From NCBI RefSeq assembly GCF_007747995.1, contig NZ_CP036276.1, positions 1-64,000 of the forward strand: a DNA stretch of 64,000 nt, written 5' to 3'. Numbering within the stretch: position 1 is the first letter of the stretch; the number at the start of each line of letters is the position of its first letter. This document shows, in pieces, positions 30,646 through 39,968 of the stretch. A model generated the notes under the pieces. It had not been told where the DNA came from and ran no database searches. It saw nothing but the letters and a program-made list of their open reading frames with translations. The position numbers were made by a program, and so were the translations under genes. The stretch comes from Symmachiella dynata. Its GTDB lineage: Bacteria; Planctomycetota; Planctomycetia; Planctomycetales; Planctomycetaceae.

Positions 30646-30679
30646 TAAAAATGGGCGTCGCCCTGGGGGGCGCGCCCAT
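30646..30679 (-). terminator. Candidate intrinsic terminator downstream of the structured RNA candidate
   Basis: On the - strand ATGGGCG pairs with CGCCCAT (+ coordinates 30651-30657 and 30673-30679) and is followed by a T-run (A at 30647-30650 plus the stem's closing A). It would end leftward transcription coming from lpxI or from the RNA candidate. Confidence 0.6.
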
Positions 30680-30736
30680 TTGGTCTGGAAGCAGCGACGC
30701 GGTCTGTGACCGGTGTGCCATGCGAGGCGAGAGAAG

Positions 30737-30948
30737 AAAAAGGTGACGGTTTCAGGGTCGGTGAATTTTACGAGTCGACTTGAGGGGATTGGGGAAGTGA
30801 ATTCGTGGGGTGGGTTAAAAATCTCTCAACTTAAGGCACAGTGAGGTCTCTCAGGTCTCACCATGTTTTTGTCGGATCAGCGGGGTGACCCGACCACTTC
30901 TACATTAGAGGAGCCCGCAAAAAGCGGCCTTCCACAGAAACCGTCACC
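30737..30948 (-). ncRNA. Candidate structured non-coding RNA of unknown class, about 212 nt
   Basis: No open frame explains this segment. Its two ends form a perfect 12-pair helix: GGTGACGGTTTC (30742-30753) with GAAACCGTCACC (30937-30948). On the - strand the 3' side of this helix is followed by five T (30737-30741). Inside are GAAGTG (30794-30799) with CACTTC (30895-30900), hairpins GTGAG/CTCAC (30841-30861) and GTCGG/CCGAC (30871-30894) within that arm, and CCGC-AAAAA-GCGG (30915-30927). Together they give a branched fold. A second terminator-like hairpin lies at 30646-30679. Known 6S, RNase P, SRP and tmRNA signatures were looked for and not found. Orientation and limits are inference. 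Confidence 0.5.
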
Positions 30949-31106
30949 AATGGGTCTATAACGTTGTCTTGTACAAAATTTCGTTCAATCAACTGTCTGT
31001 TTGTATTGGATTCCGCCAGGATGCATTTCTTGATGGGATCGCTGTGTACGACGGCAAGCCGTCGGTTTGGGGTTTTACGTTCCGACGCTTTCCAATTTGG
31101 ATTTCC

Positions 31107-32000
31107 TTACGCGCACTGTTTGAGCCGGACTTCTTCGGCGTTGAGTGAGACGATGGTAATCCCGAATTTATTGGCCAGTTGCACGACCTCTTGTTCGTCG
31201 AGCAGGATGGTTTTGTCACTTTCGATGGCCAATACTTTGGCCCCGGACTCATGCATGATTTGTATTGTTTGGATGCCGACAGTGGGAACGTCAAACCGCA
31301 TGTCCTGTTGAGGCTTGGCGACTTTGACCACGGTGAACCCCCCTTTTTTGCACAACTCCCCAGCCCGACGGATCGCCTCGTCTGTCCCTTCGATGGCTTC
31401 GACGGCTAACACGGCTGTTTCGCGGACGGCGATACTTTGGCCGACATCTAACCGGCCCATCTCCTTGGCCAACTCCCAGCCAAAGTTGATATCTTTCCAT
31501 TGCGAAGGGCTAGGTCGTTTTTTCGTGAGGAATCCATGTTTCACGACGATCTCCGGACAGTAATTCAGGGCGGATTCAAAAATGATATTGTCGCGCGCGA
31601 ACTCTTTGATCACGGCTAACAATAAGGTGTCGTCTTTTTTATCGCGTGCGGCGTACGTCATCAACATGTGTGCGGCCCGCCAGTCGGGAATCATCCGTAA
31701 CCAGCGGTAGGGGTGAAAGAGCACGACCTTTTCGATCTTGCCGGCCATGACCGCACGATCGACGCCGACTTTTTTGAAACGGCGAATGGCTTTGCCGACC
31801 TTAGAGATGGCCACGCCCACATACGTGTCGCAAACGTCGGCCAACTCCTCTGAGGCCATGCCGAGCACGCCAACAGCGTGTACGGAAATGCCTTGCCGCC
31901 GCGCCGCTTGTGCGAAGACGAAGGGGAACCGACCCGCGCCCGCCAGCAAGCCGATGCTTTGCGGCGAACTTGATGGTATGTTGTTGTTGGAACTATCCAT
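31107..32000 (-). CDS. lpxI: UDP-2,3-diacylglucosamine diphosphatase LpxI (DUF1009)
   Basis: Hydrolyses UDP-2,3-diacylglucosamine to lipid X in lipid A synthesis, at the inner face of the membrane. Seen: GLLAGAGRFPFVFAQAARRQG at the start of the N-terminal domain, VDRAVMAGKIEK, LLLAVIKEFARD, and the C-terminal DUF1009 core with GQSIAVRETAVLAVEAIEGTDEAI, MRFDVPTVGIQTI and ESGAKVLAIESDKTILLD. The product has about 297 residues from ATG 32000; TTG 32021 is also in frame. It lies 61 bases after lpxD on the same strand, so the two lipid A genes are probably one operon. Confidence 0.93.
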   Translation of the reverse strand: MDSSNNNIPSSSPQSIGLLAGAGRFPFVFAQAARRQGISVHAVGVLGMASEELADVCDTYVGVAISKVGKAIRRFKKVGVDRAVMAGKIEKVVLFHPYRWLRMIPDWRAAHMLMTYAARDKKDDTLLLAVIKEFARDNIIFESALNYCPEIVVKHGFLTKKRPSPSQWKDINFGWELAKEMGRLDVGQSIAVRETAVLAVEAIEGTDEAIRRAGELCKKGGFTVVKVAKPQQDMRFDVPTVGIQTIQIMHESGAKVLAIESDKTILLDEQEVVQLANKFGITIVSLNAEEVRLKQCA

Positions 32001-32061
32001 GTCGCTGTGATGAACTAACAAGTGTTTTTTTGGATTTTGTGAACGAAGCGTGAATGACCTG

Positions 32062-33150
32062 TTATCCCGCCTTGGCTAACGGTGAGTTGTCGTCACCCAA
32101 TTGCGATAACAATTCCGCCACGTCTTCAATTCGTGATTCCATTTTTCGCACGCGCCGCGCCATTTCCGGCAGCTTTTGCATGGCCATGATCGAACGCATG
32201 CCGTCCCGTTCAGGCTGCACCGGCTGTCCGACGTAGGCTTGTCCGCCCGGCAGATCTTTGTGTACGCCCGACTTGGATGCCAGCTTGGCGCCGTCGCCGA
32301 TATGCACGTGATCGGCGACACCGACTTGGCCGGCACACATCACATAGTCGCCTGTGGTCACCGATCCGGCGAAACCGACCTGTGAGGCAAACACGTTGTG
32401 CGCGCCCAGCACGCAGTTGTGGCCGATCATGATTTGATTGTCGAGTTTGGTACCGTGGCCGATTTTTGTCGCACCAATCATGGCCCGGTCGATCGTGGTC
32501 CCGGCACCGATTTCGACGTCGTCTTCGATGATCACTGTTCCCAGTTGGGGAATTTTTTCAAACGCGCCGTTTTTGAATTGGTAACCGAATCCGTCCGCTC
32601 CCAAGACAGCGGTCGCATGCAGGATCACGCGATCGCCCAGTGTGACTTGATCGTAGAGCACGACATTGGCATACAGCGTACACCCGTCGCCGATCTGGCA
32701 ACCGGCTCCGATCGAGACGCCGGGATGAATGTCGCAATTGCTGCCGATGATCGTCTCAGCCCCGATCGACGCGCCTGGATAGACGTTCGTCCCGGGACCG
32801 ATGGTGGCGGTCGGGTCGACATAGGCTTGGGGGGAGACGCCGATTTCGAGTCGCGGCCGCCGCGGTCGGAAATGTTCCAGCACGCTGCAAAAGGCGGTCA
32901 GCGGATCCTCGACAAAAATCAGCGGGATCGACAGGGTTGCTGTCGTGGCGGCATCGGCCAACGACTTGGAGATCAACGCAGCGCCGGCGGCGCTTTGCGG
33001 GAGGAGCCGCAAGTTGGCTTCGTCGATCGCAAAGGTAATGTCTTGGGCACAGGCGTCGACTGTCGATTGGGCGCCGGTGATTTCTTGGCCGGCATCGCCT
33101 TGGACCTCGCCACCGACTAACGCAGCCAATTCAGCGATTGTCGCGGACAT
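32062..33150 (-). CDS. lpxD: UDP-3-O-acylglucosamine N-acyltransferase LpxD
   Basis: Adds the second acyl chain to UDP-3-O-acylglucosamine in lipid A synthesis. Seen: an N-terminal uridine-binding domain (TIAELAALVGGEV), then a left-handed beta helix of hexapeptide repeats (IGPGTNVYPGASIGAETIIG and on), the family signature GADGFGYQF with the nearby catalytic His region, and a C-terminal helix (MARRVRKMESRIEDV). At 362 residues it has normal length. AAAGGAA 8 bases upstream supports ATG 33150; ATG 33168 overlaps that site. lpxI follows directly. Confidence 0.95.
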   Translation of the reverse strand: MSATIAELAALVGGEVQGDAGQEITGAQSTVDACAQDITFAIDEANLRLLPQSAAGAALISKSLADAATTATLSIPLIFVEDPLTAFCSVLEHFRPRRPRLEIGVSPQAYVDPTATIGPGTNVYPGASIGAETIIGSNCDIHPGVSIGAGCQIGDGCTLYANVVLYDQVTLGDRVILHATAVLGADGFGYQFKNGAFEKIPQLGTVIIEDDVEIGAGTTIDRAMIGATKIGHGTKLDNQIMIGHNCVLGAHNVFASQVGFAGSVTTGDYVMCAGQVGVADHVHIGDGAKLASKSGVHKDLPGGQAYVGQPVQPERDGMRSIMAMQKLPEMARRVRKMESRIEDVAELLSQLGDDNSPLAKAG

Positions 33151-33538
33151 CGATGGATTCCTTTCCATTTCAAACGAGCGACATCAGTTTTGTCGCCATC
33201 GTCCGTGAATAATTTGAGTGACTCGAGTATCCCGTTGAGAAAATTTGGTAAGCCTCGTCCGTGTGGGCTAGATGCTTTCCAATTTCTCCAATGTTGATGA
33301 GAGACATTTTCAAAGGGAGCCGTCACAGGTACAGGGACCGCGCAGGACTCCGCTCATGGGGTTTGTACGCGAAATCTCAAAAGTAACGCAAGACCTGTTT
33401 TGGGATCAGCCGCAGTTTCCGTGATTCGGGGCTAGAAACGGCCAACGGCGATTGCCCGGCCGCCGCGGATTTGCGATACTGGGTGATTATCTCAAAAGTT
33501 GTCCGCCTCCCGGCTGGGAGCGGTCGTTTTTAGTGGAA
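33151..33538. other. Divergent intergenic region between lpxD and aroH
   Basis: No gene, repeat or terminator seen. It should hold both divergent promoters. Confidence 0.4.
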
Positions 33539-33922
33539 ATGAATATCGTCATGCCCGTCAGAGGAATTCGCGGCGCCACGACCGTCGACATCGATACCCC
33601 CGAAGAAATCCGTGCCGCTACGCGCGAATTGCTGATCGCGGTGCTCAAAGCCAACCAGGTTGAGCAGTTCGACGAGTTGGCGTCGGTGTTTTTGACGACT
33701 TCGCACGATTTGACCTCGGCCTTTCCCGCCGCAGCCGCCCGTGAATTGGGTATGGACCTGGTCCCGTTGTTGTGCGCTACGGAAATCGCTGTCCCGGGAG
33801 CGATGCCCCGCTGCATCCGCGTCCTGATGCACATCAACACCGACCGGTCGCAACAAGAAATCACACACGTCTACCTGCGCGAGGCTCAGAAACTTCGCCC
33901 GGATATGAGTAGCGCTCAGTAG
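33539..33922 (+). CDS. aroH: Chorismate mutase, AroH type (monofunctional)
   Basis: Converts chorismate to prephenate at the branch to phenylalanine and tyrosine. Seen: [18 protein letters not shown] near the N-terminus with the active-site Arg, [15 protein letters not shown] with Asp-Leu before AAAREL, and [31 protein letters not shown], which lines up well with Bacillus subtilis AroH, including the catalytic Arg of CIRV and the Tyr of HVYL. Length 127 residues is the family norm. ATG 33539 is taken; ATG 33551 is close. The frame extends upstream to 33452 without family match. It stands alone, with a repeat hairpin after it. Confidence 0.93.
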   Translation: MNIVMPVRGIRGATTVDIDTPEEIRAATRELLIAVLKANQVEQFDELASVFLTTSHDLTSAFPAAAARELGMDLVPLLCATEIAVPGAMPRCIRVLMHINTDRSQQEITHVYLREAQKLRPDMSSAQ

Positions 33923-33955
33923 CGATGATGTGTGAGTACGGGTGGAGGGCAATCG

Positions 33956-33984
33956 CACTGCTGGGCAAGTCAGCAGTGGCACCC
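33956..33984 (+). repeat. Dispersed palindromic repeat, CACTGCTGG / CAGTGGCACCC family, copy 2
   Basis: Matches the 9427-9455 unit except for one base (AAGTCAG against AAGCCAG). It lies between the convergent ends of aroH and the lipoprotein gene at 34008. Confidence 0.75.
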
Positions 33985-34007
33985 GACGTTTGGTTTGTTA
34001 CCGGCGT

Positions 34008-34811
34008 CTAAAACGCGGCGTCGACCGATATCTCGCCGATGATGGCTGTCTTGGTGCTCCATTCGATGTGCTCGTCGGAACCACTCTCGGGCATCTCTTC
34101 GAAGGGGATTCCGCGTTCGTGCATGACGTTTGTCAGGTCGGCCAGTGGATCTTGTGTGAGATCGGCTGGAAATGCGGCATCGAGCCATTCGCGGTGTTTG
34201 CGGACCAGTTGCAGGTTTTCCGGCGGCACCTGCAGCAGCACCTTGGCCCGGTTGACGACTGTTAACCAAGCGGCTTGGGTCAAGATTTCGTGGGCGCGGA
34301 CGTCGCTCAGTGAGGAGAACGCCGTTTTGTCGGCGGTCAGAATGGTGACGTGTTGTTCTCCCGCCGCAACAATCGCCGCCAAATCATTCCGCTCGTCCGT
34401 TGCATCGGCTGTGAGTGCCGCTCCGAGAGTCAGTGTTAAGCTCACAAACTGCTCGGGGGTCATCTGCTCGCGCCGCAGCGCGCGCATAAACTGTTTGTTG
34501 ATCGGCAGTTGCCGGGCGATGAGTTCCACTGACCAGCGGTCTTCGAAGGCGTCGTTCTCTTGGCGAATCAAGTCTTGAATCGGCAGCGTGCGTTCCTGCG
34601 TCCAGTGGGGCCGCGGAAGCAATGTCGAGGGAATCTCCGGGAGCTTTTTGTCCGGCAGGCTGTTGATGATCGATTGGAACGATTCAAACTCTGCGGGCGA
34701 AACCTTTTCGTCGATTCCCTTGGTGGTGTGCACAATCTCTTCGCCACCACAGCCGCAGGTGAAAGCGGTGAAGAGTGCAAAAAGCACTGTCGATCGAAAT
34801 ACTGGTTTCAC
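34008..34811 (-). CDS. Hypothetical predicted lipoprotein
   Basis: No family recognised. The product has 267 residues. Seen: a signal peptide ending FTCGC with acylated Cys21, then a mostly helical domain (for example NKQFMRALRREQMTPEQFVSL). The start codon is GTG at 34811 (MKPVFRS), supported by AAGGA 9 bases upstream. There is no obvious partner; the next gene on this strand is about 250 bases away. Probably on the outer or inner membrane surface. Confidence 0.72.
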   Translation of the reverse strand: MKPVFRSTVLFALFTAFTCGCGGEEIVHTTKGIDEKVSPAEFESFQSIINSLPDKKLPEIPSTLLPRPHWTQERTLPIQDLIRQENDAFEDRWSVELIARQLPINKQFMRALRREQMTPEQFVSLTLTLGAALTADATDERNDLAAIVAAGEQHVTILTADKTAFSSLSDVRAHEILTQAAWLTVVNRAKVLLQVPPENLQLVRKHREWLDAAFPADLTQDPLADLTNVMHERGIPFEEMPESGSDEHIEWSTKTAIIGEISVDAAF

Positions 34812-35058
34812 AATCTCATTCCTTCAAACATCCCAGAATCCACAGCGAGAATCAGCCGGCGATTCCCGGCCCGTCGCGTTCGCTGAGGAAGTCAGCTTTG
34901 CCTTTGTTAGACGATATCGGAATTCGGCGCGTCTGACCGCCATCGCAGGGGACTTTCTGCACCCACTGGCGAGACTGTGCGGAACGTCGAGCGGCGCAAT
35001 TCGCCTATGGCGAATATCCCGATCCTGGCGGATGGGGTGGTCTTGCGGTCTGTTCGGC

Positions 35059-36591
35059 CTACGGCATTTGAAAACCGTGCACGCGCATCAGCATGGCGAT
35101 TCCCACCGCCAATTGCAGGACGAACACGGCAGCCCAGCGACTGCGTTTTGGCAGGGAACTTGGTTCACTGTCGATGGCGAGGCTTCCTGCGGCCAGCCAC
35201 ACCAGCCAGGGCATCAGCAGGATCCACAGCCGGGCTAGCTCGCCCATGTTTTTGCCGCTGATCCACAATAGTCCCCCCACGCACAAACAGGTCCAGACGA
35301 GTCCGGCGAGTCGCGCGCGATAACCGGGGCGGAGCATTCGCAGTCCGCCGAGGATCGCACAGCAGGCTAAAGGGATGCCGGCGGCGATACAAAACTCCAG
35401 TGGATTCACGGCCAACCATTTCCAATAGGTGCGGGGGTATTCGGCATAAAAGCCGGCATGGTTGCGATAATTCCAAATCCAAACCGTGAGTAAGTTGATG
35501 CCGGTGACCCACCACAGTGCGACTCCCGGCAAGAGGAATCCGATGGCTGCCCAGGTCTTGCTAAACCAAAGTTTGGCCATAGCGCCCGGCACGCGCTGTT
35601 CCGGATTGCACAACCAACCGCGCCAGAGTGTGATGATGCCCAATCCGACCCACACCGGAATGATCGCCAAGCTACAACTCAATCCGATCAACAAAATGCC
35701 GCCGGCGAGTAGACTTCTCCAGGCGGAACGTTGTTCCCAGCCGGTGAGCCAGAAGTACCAAATCAAAACCCCCAGCAACGGATAGAGCGCGTCCGATTTG
35801 GGCAGAAACAACGCCAGTGCCGGGACTGTCGGCCACAACGAGACCGCGAGCCAGGCGGTCTGCTTGGTGAAGTCTCGGAGGATCAGCAGGAACAACGGGA
35901 TGACGGTTGCTGCCGCCGTGAATTGCGTGAGCAGCGCCGCCAACCAGATGGCGGCTCGATGTTCGGGACGCATTGCCTGCGGGGTGCTTGCGTACTTTTG
36001 GGCGATGAGGTCCATCGCGTCGGAGAACGACGCCGGTTCGGTAAAGCGAAGCCATGCGGTCAGGTTGGGGGACGAGCGGCAAGTTTCGATCAGCCAATGA
36101 TAAGCGATGAACAGTCCCGGTGGATGCGTTCCCACATGCAGCACGTCTCCCTCGGCCATCAAGGTTTCGTAGCCGCTGAGGAATTCATCGAAGTCTTGTT
36201 CATGATCTCGGGCCATGGTGAAGTAACCCGATGCGCCCGGATAGTAGAGGACCCAGGCGGTCTTGGAAAATCGCCGGTCCGCCGGCGCCGCGTCTTGTGC
36301 CACCCACAGCCAGCCAAATCCGAGCAGGACCATTCCGCACAACCACAGTCCGGTTTCGAGACCCCGGCATTTGGCGATGCGGGCTTCGCCTGTCCAGACA
36401 TAGGTAAAATAAATCGCCCCGCAGACGCCAGCCATGATGAGGGTCAAGCCCCAATCGAGCGGGGGACCGATGCGATCCCACACCCACTCACCGGGAATAC
36501 CCAGGGGAATGTCGGTGAACCAAATTGCGCCCGTGACGAGGAGCGACAATAGGGTGAGTAAGACGATGAAGCGAAAGGATTTCATTTTCAC
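35059..36591 (-). CDS. Polytopic membrane protein, GT-C glycosyltransferase-like
   Basis: Integral membrane protein of 510 residues with about ten or more hydrophobic segments. Seen: an N-terminal helix (FIVLLTLLSLLVTGAIWF), a soluble loop with HVGTHPPGLFIAYHWLI, and a string of transmembrane segments to the C-terminus. A first large loop followed by many helices and an acidic/HPPG motif is typical of GT-C glycosyltransferases that use polyprenyl-linked sugars. A specific donor or acceptor cannot be named, and the call is tentative. GTG 36591 and ATG 36585 are both possible starts. Confidence 0.6.
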   Translation of the reverse strand: MKMKSFRFIVLLTLLSLLVTGAIWFTDIPLGIPGEWVWDRIGPPLDWGLTLIMAGVCGAIYFTYVWTGEARIAKCRGLETGLWLCGMVLLGFGWLWVAQDAAPADRRFSKTAWVLYYPGASGYFTMARDHEQDFDEFLSGYETLMAEGDVLHVGTHPPGLFIAYHWLIETCRSSPNLTAWLRFTEPASFSDAMDLIAQKYASTPQAMRPEHRAAIWLAALLTQFTAAATVIPLFLLILRDFTKQTAWLAVSLWPTVPALALFLPKSDALYPLLGVLIWYFWLTGWEQRSAWRSLLAGGILLIGLSCSLAIIPVWVGLGIITLWRGWLCNPEQRVPGAMAKLWFSKTWAAIGFLLPGVALWWVTGINLLTVWIWNYRNHAGFYAEYPRTYWKWLAVNPLEFCIAAGIPLACCAILGGLRMLRPGYRARLAGLVWTCLCVGGLLWISGKNMGELARLWILLMPWLVWLAAGSLAIDSEPSSLPKRSRWAAVFVLQLAVGIAMLMRVHGFQMP

Positions 36592-36672
36592 ATTATGAAT
36601 GACGCGGCCCGGAGATCAAACCACTATTGCTCTTAGAGGTAATTGCCAAGTCATGGACTTCTGTTGCCTACT

Positions 36673-36701
36673 AAAAAAACCCCGCCGTGTGATGGCGGGG
36701 T
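36673..36701 (-). terminator. Intrinsic terminator of the metalloprotease gene
   Basis: On the - strand ACCCCGCC and GGCGGGGT pair (+ coordinates 36679-36686 and 36694-36701, loop of seven) followed by a T-run from the A-tract at 36673-36679. It lies 29 bases past the stop codon. Confidence 0.88.
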
Positions 36702-36729
36702 TCGTGCGTTTCTTCAACAGCCGCGACCG

Positions 36730-39411
36730 TCAGTCGACGGAGCGGATTTGAACTTGGGAATTGAGCGTCTTGCGAATCCGCTCTTGGCAATCCTGCAAGT
36801 GGGCGCGGGAATAGTCGTCCAATTTCAGGTTTTCCTTACCCAACACGGCTGTGATTTGGCGGTCCAAATCGGCCAGATGCAAGCGGGCCAACGTCCGTGC
36901 ATCTTCGGGCATATCCACGCCGCTCAGTCGAAACGGGCTGGTCAGTGTCCACATGGACGTTCCCGGCATATTGACGACGTCGGCGAATTGCTTGACCGCT
37001 AAGCGTTGCAGGTTGCGGCGGAAACTGGAGATATACGGTTTACGATTCGTAAATTCGCCTCCGGCTTCTTGGGGTTGCCACTCGCTGAAACAGGCCTGGA
37101 CCAAGGTTCGCAGGTGTTCGGCCAACGTGTAGACATCAGCCCCTTCGGGGACCTTCAACTCGCTGTCGAGCAGTCGGGCCAACGTGATTTGGTGCAAGAG
37201 CCGGTACAAAATCCGCGATTGCATCATCGCCACGAATTCGTGAATCGGATAATCCAAGCGGATGTAATTCCGGACGCCCCAGTGATTCCACCGCGTGGCT
37301 GCCAGGTAATTCAAGATCTCCGGCGGGAAGTTTTGCGTGCTGAAGGCCGATTCGGCCAACAGTTTCATCGCGGCTCGTTGCCGTTCCGGTTCGACCAGTT
37401 CATAGGGAGCCCGTGCGTCCTTGGAACCTTTGTGGTCGCGGTTGACGTACACGCCGCCGGGGAAGCGTGCGGCGAAGTAGGCGGTTCGCCAGTATTCGCT
37501 GAACAACATGCCAAATGCTTGGCGGGCACGTTGGTAGCCGTCGCCATCTTCCACGGTTGTCTCCACAACTTCCGGCCAGAGACTGGCAGCGGTTGCCATT
37601 TGCCGTTGAGCAAATTCCAACGGGTCTTTGCCCAAGTCGAAGCGATTTGACAGTGGATCGGAATCGTAACTGCGGGTGTCTTCATCGGTGGCGAAATCCA
37701 AAGCTGGTTCGGTGGAACGCGCTGCAACGGCTTTGAGTTCATCACCTTTTTTGTCGGAGTAGCCGTATTCGATGGCCCAGTAGTCATAAGGTCCGATCGT
37801 TTGCGGGAAGTACAAACCTTGCTTTTGTCCTTTGGGGACGATATTGGCCGGTGTGTAATCCATCACGCTCGACACGGTTCCTTCAGCGGCCCCTTTTTCG
37901 GGATCGTTGATTTCTTCCAGTGTCTTCCAGGCGCTCGCTTTGAAGTTGTGCCGTAACCCGAGCGTGTGCCCGACTTCGTGCATGACGACTTCTTTGAGTG
38001 CTTGGCCGATGAATTCCTCGGGGAGTTCGCCTTTTTTCACAGCGCCGGTCCGCGACATCAATACGGCGGCCGAAAAGCCCATTTGGTGTTGCAATCCGTT
38101 GCAAAGCGAACAACCTTGGCCGGGTAGATGACGGTGTTGCGTTAATTCATGAGGTTGCGCCGCACTCTTGTGCCGTTGATTGAGGAATTGGCCGATCGGC
38201 AATTCCTCATTGGTCAGCGGATCGCCCCCCATCATCATGGCGACGTCATTGGAGGAGAACGTTTCATATTTGGTCGACCAATATTTCAGGAAATCGGCGT
38301 CGAAAATGATATCGGCGTCGAGGATTTCGCCCGTTTTGGGATTCACCCGTGACGGCCCCATCGCGAAACCGGCCTCAGCTGTGATCCAGCGGAAGGTGTT
38401 GTAGCGGATGTCTTCGGGATCGAAGTCGAAGCCTGCTTCTCCCTGCCGTCGGACGTTGATTGCTTCATAATAGCCGAGCTTCTCGAAGGCTTTGTTCCAT
38501 TCCTTGAATCCCTCCAGGACATAGGGGAGCCAGCGGTGGGGAACGGTTTCTTCGATGAAGAAGGTAATTTGTTTCTTGGGGACGGAGGTCGGCCCTTTGT
38601 CGTCTTCTTTTTGCAGATTCCAGCGATTGATGTAACGAATAAAGTGCTCATCTTCGTCGCTGGAGAAGTCCTTAATCACTGTGGTGAAATAGCCCACGCG
38701 GTCGTCCGCGAGACGCGGCTTATAATCCGATTTCCCCAGTTCGCTGATGCTGTGATGGACTTGCACGGTCACACCGCGGGGATCGACAATCGCATCGGAC
38801 GTGCCACGGCCTTGATAAACGGCGGCAACGCGCAGTTCGACGTTTTTCTCAAACGCCTTGACCTTCTCCCAGGTCGACCGGTCCGAAGCAAAGGCATAGC
38901 CAATCGAACGGCCGATGCCGGCATCGTCGCTCATGAAAATCTTGGACACATCGACCAAGTGGCTGGAACGGTCGGTATCCAGAATCGGCAATGCGTAGAG
39001 GACGCTGTCGCTGAACGCCAGTTTGAGGGCGTCGGCGGTTGGCCCCTTTTTGCTGGCTTTGTAGCGGACATTGCGGCGAATCACGTGGATTTTGTCGCCT
39101 ACTTTTTTGAATGTCCAGAGTGCGTCGTCGCCGAATCCCCAGCTCATGCCTCCGAGAACGGAACCGACGCCGATGCCTTTGGCGATCGAGGTCGAGATCA
39201 GATATTCCTTGCCCAGGTCGCTGGCTTTGAGATCGACCAAAAGTTTTTGGTCTTTGTGGTACATGGTCCACATGCCTTCGATCTTGGTTTTATCCTTGAT
39301 CTGTTTGTCGAATTTCGACTCTTTCTTAGCCGCCGCGGCCTCAGCGGCATACAACGGGCTCGAAGCGGCCAATATGGCGATAACGAGCGACCAGGCGCAT
39401 GGTTTTAACAT
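36730..39411 (-). CDS. Exported zinc metalloprotease, DUF5117/DUF4953 type
   Basis: Secreted zinc protease of 893 residues. Seen: a signal peptide MLKPCAWSLVIAILAASS with cleavage near PLYAAE, a long N-terminal beta-rich part (DUF5117-like), and the active site HEVGHTLGLRHNF near residue 475, an HExxHxxGxxH motif of metzincin type with the third His. A C-terminal helical part ends in RIRKTLNSQVQ. ATG 39411 is preceded by GGAGAG 9 bases upstream; the frame extends back to 39549 without a signal peptide. It acts in the periplasm or outside the cell. Substrates unknown. It ends at a strong terminator and is a single-gene unit. Confidence 0.88.
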   Translation of the reverse strand: MLKPCAWSLVIAILAASSPLYAAEAAAAKKESKFDKQIKDKTKIEGMWTMYHKDQKLLVDLKASDLGKEYLISTSIAKGIGVGSVLGGMSWGFGDDALWTFKKVGDKIHVIRRNVRYKASKKGPTADALKLAFSDSVLYALPILDTDRSSHLVDVSKIFMSDDAGIGRSIGYAFASDRSTWEKVKAFEKNVELRVAAVYQGRGTSDAIVDPRGVTVQVHHSISELGKSDYKPRLADDRVGYFTTVIKDFSSDEDEHFIRYINRWNLQKEDDKGPTSVPKKQITFFIEETVPHRWLPYVLEGFKEWNKAFEKLGYYEAINVRRQGEAGFDFDPEDIRYNTFRWITAEAGFAMGPSRVNPKTGEILDADIIFDADFLKYWSTKYETFSSNDVAMMMGGDPLTNEELPIGQFLNQRHKSAAQPHELTQHRHLPGQGCSLCNGLQHQMGFSAAVLMSRTGAVKKGELPEEFIGQALKEVVMHEVGHTLGLRHNFKASAWKTLEEINDPEKGAAEGTVSSVMDYTPANIVPKGQKQGLYFPQTIGPYDYWAIEYGYSDKKGDELKAVAARSTEPALDFATDEDTRSYDSDPLSNRFDLGKDPLEFAQRQMATAASLWPEVVETTVEDGDGYQRARQAFGMLFSEYWRTAYFAARFPGGVYVNRDHKGSKDARAPYELVEPERQRAAMKLLAESAFSTQNFPPEILNYLAATRWNHWGVRNYIRLDYPIHEFVAMMQSRILYRLLHQITLARLLDSELKVPEGADVYTLAEHLRTLVQACFSEWQPQEAGGEFTNRKPYISSFRRNLQRLAVKQFADVVNMPGTSMWTLTSPFRLSGVDMPEDARTLARLHLADLDRQITAVLGKENLKLDDYSRAHLQDCQERIRKTLNSQVQIRSVD

Positions 39412-39968
39412 AGTCTTCACTCTCCAAATATTCGTGAGACGCGACGATCGGTGAACCCGAAGGTCGGGATGTTGCCCAATCTGGGAAATAGGGGGGAATC
39501 GCACCAATCGGAATAAGTCGTGCGTTTGCTCTATTCTACGTGACAACAATACTTTATGCCACTGGAAGTTGGAATGTTGGGGTGGTGATGCAATTTCCGT
39601 GACATGGACAGTCTGTTGTATAAGTACGACAGGATGTAAGCGTTTGCGCGGTAAGATCTTTGGAAATTTTGTAAGAATTTCTAGCCCACCGCGGTTCGTT
39701 TGAGCGAGTCACCATCCCAGTCCGTTGCCACGGATCTTGTCCTAACCTGCTGTCCAACATAAGATTCCGTTCGAACCGCTTCTCAGCACACCGCCGCCGA
39801 CTCTTCGCCGTGTCCGGTGAGAAGAGGCAGCATTTCGTTTACAGCAGTGCGGCAATTGGCGTAAACTAGTGTTCGACCGCCCATTGGGAGATGCCTCTGT
39901 TTCGTGAGTTTACAACTACGGGGGGCAGTGCGGAGGGGAAATGAACGACAGGAACGAGGCACATGCGG
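39412..39968. other. Divergent intergenic region between metalloprotease and metF
   Basis: No gene supported. A 14-codon open frame from ATG 39941, with GGAGGGG just upstream, overlaps the metF start and may be chance. No riboswitch aptamer (SAM, cobalamin) was recognised. Confidence 0.45.

Noticed and set aside
30681-30720. Segment resembling the SRP RNA core (GGTCTGGAAGCAGCGA)
   Set aside because: The GNRA tetraloop and the flanking asymmetric pairs of SRP domain IV are missing, so only a chance similarity is supported.
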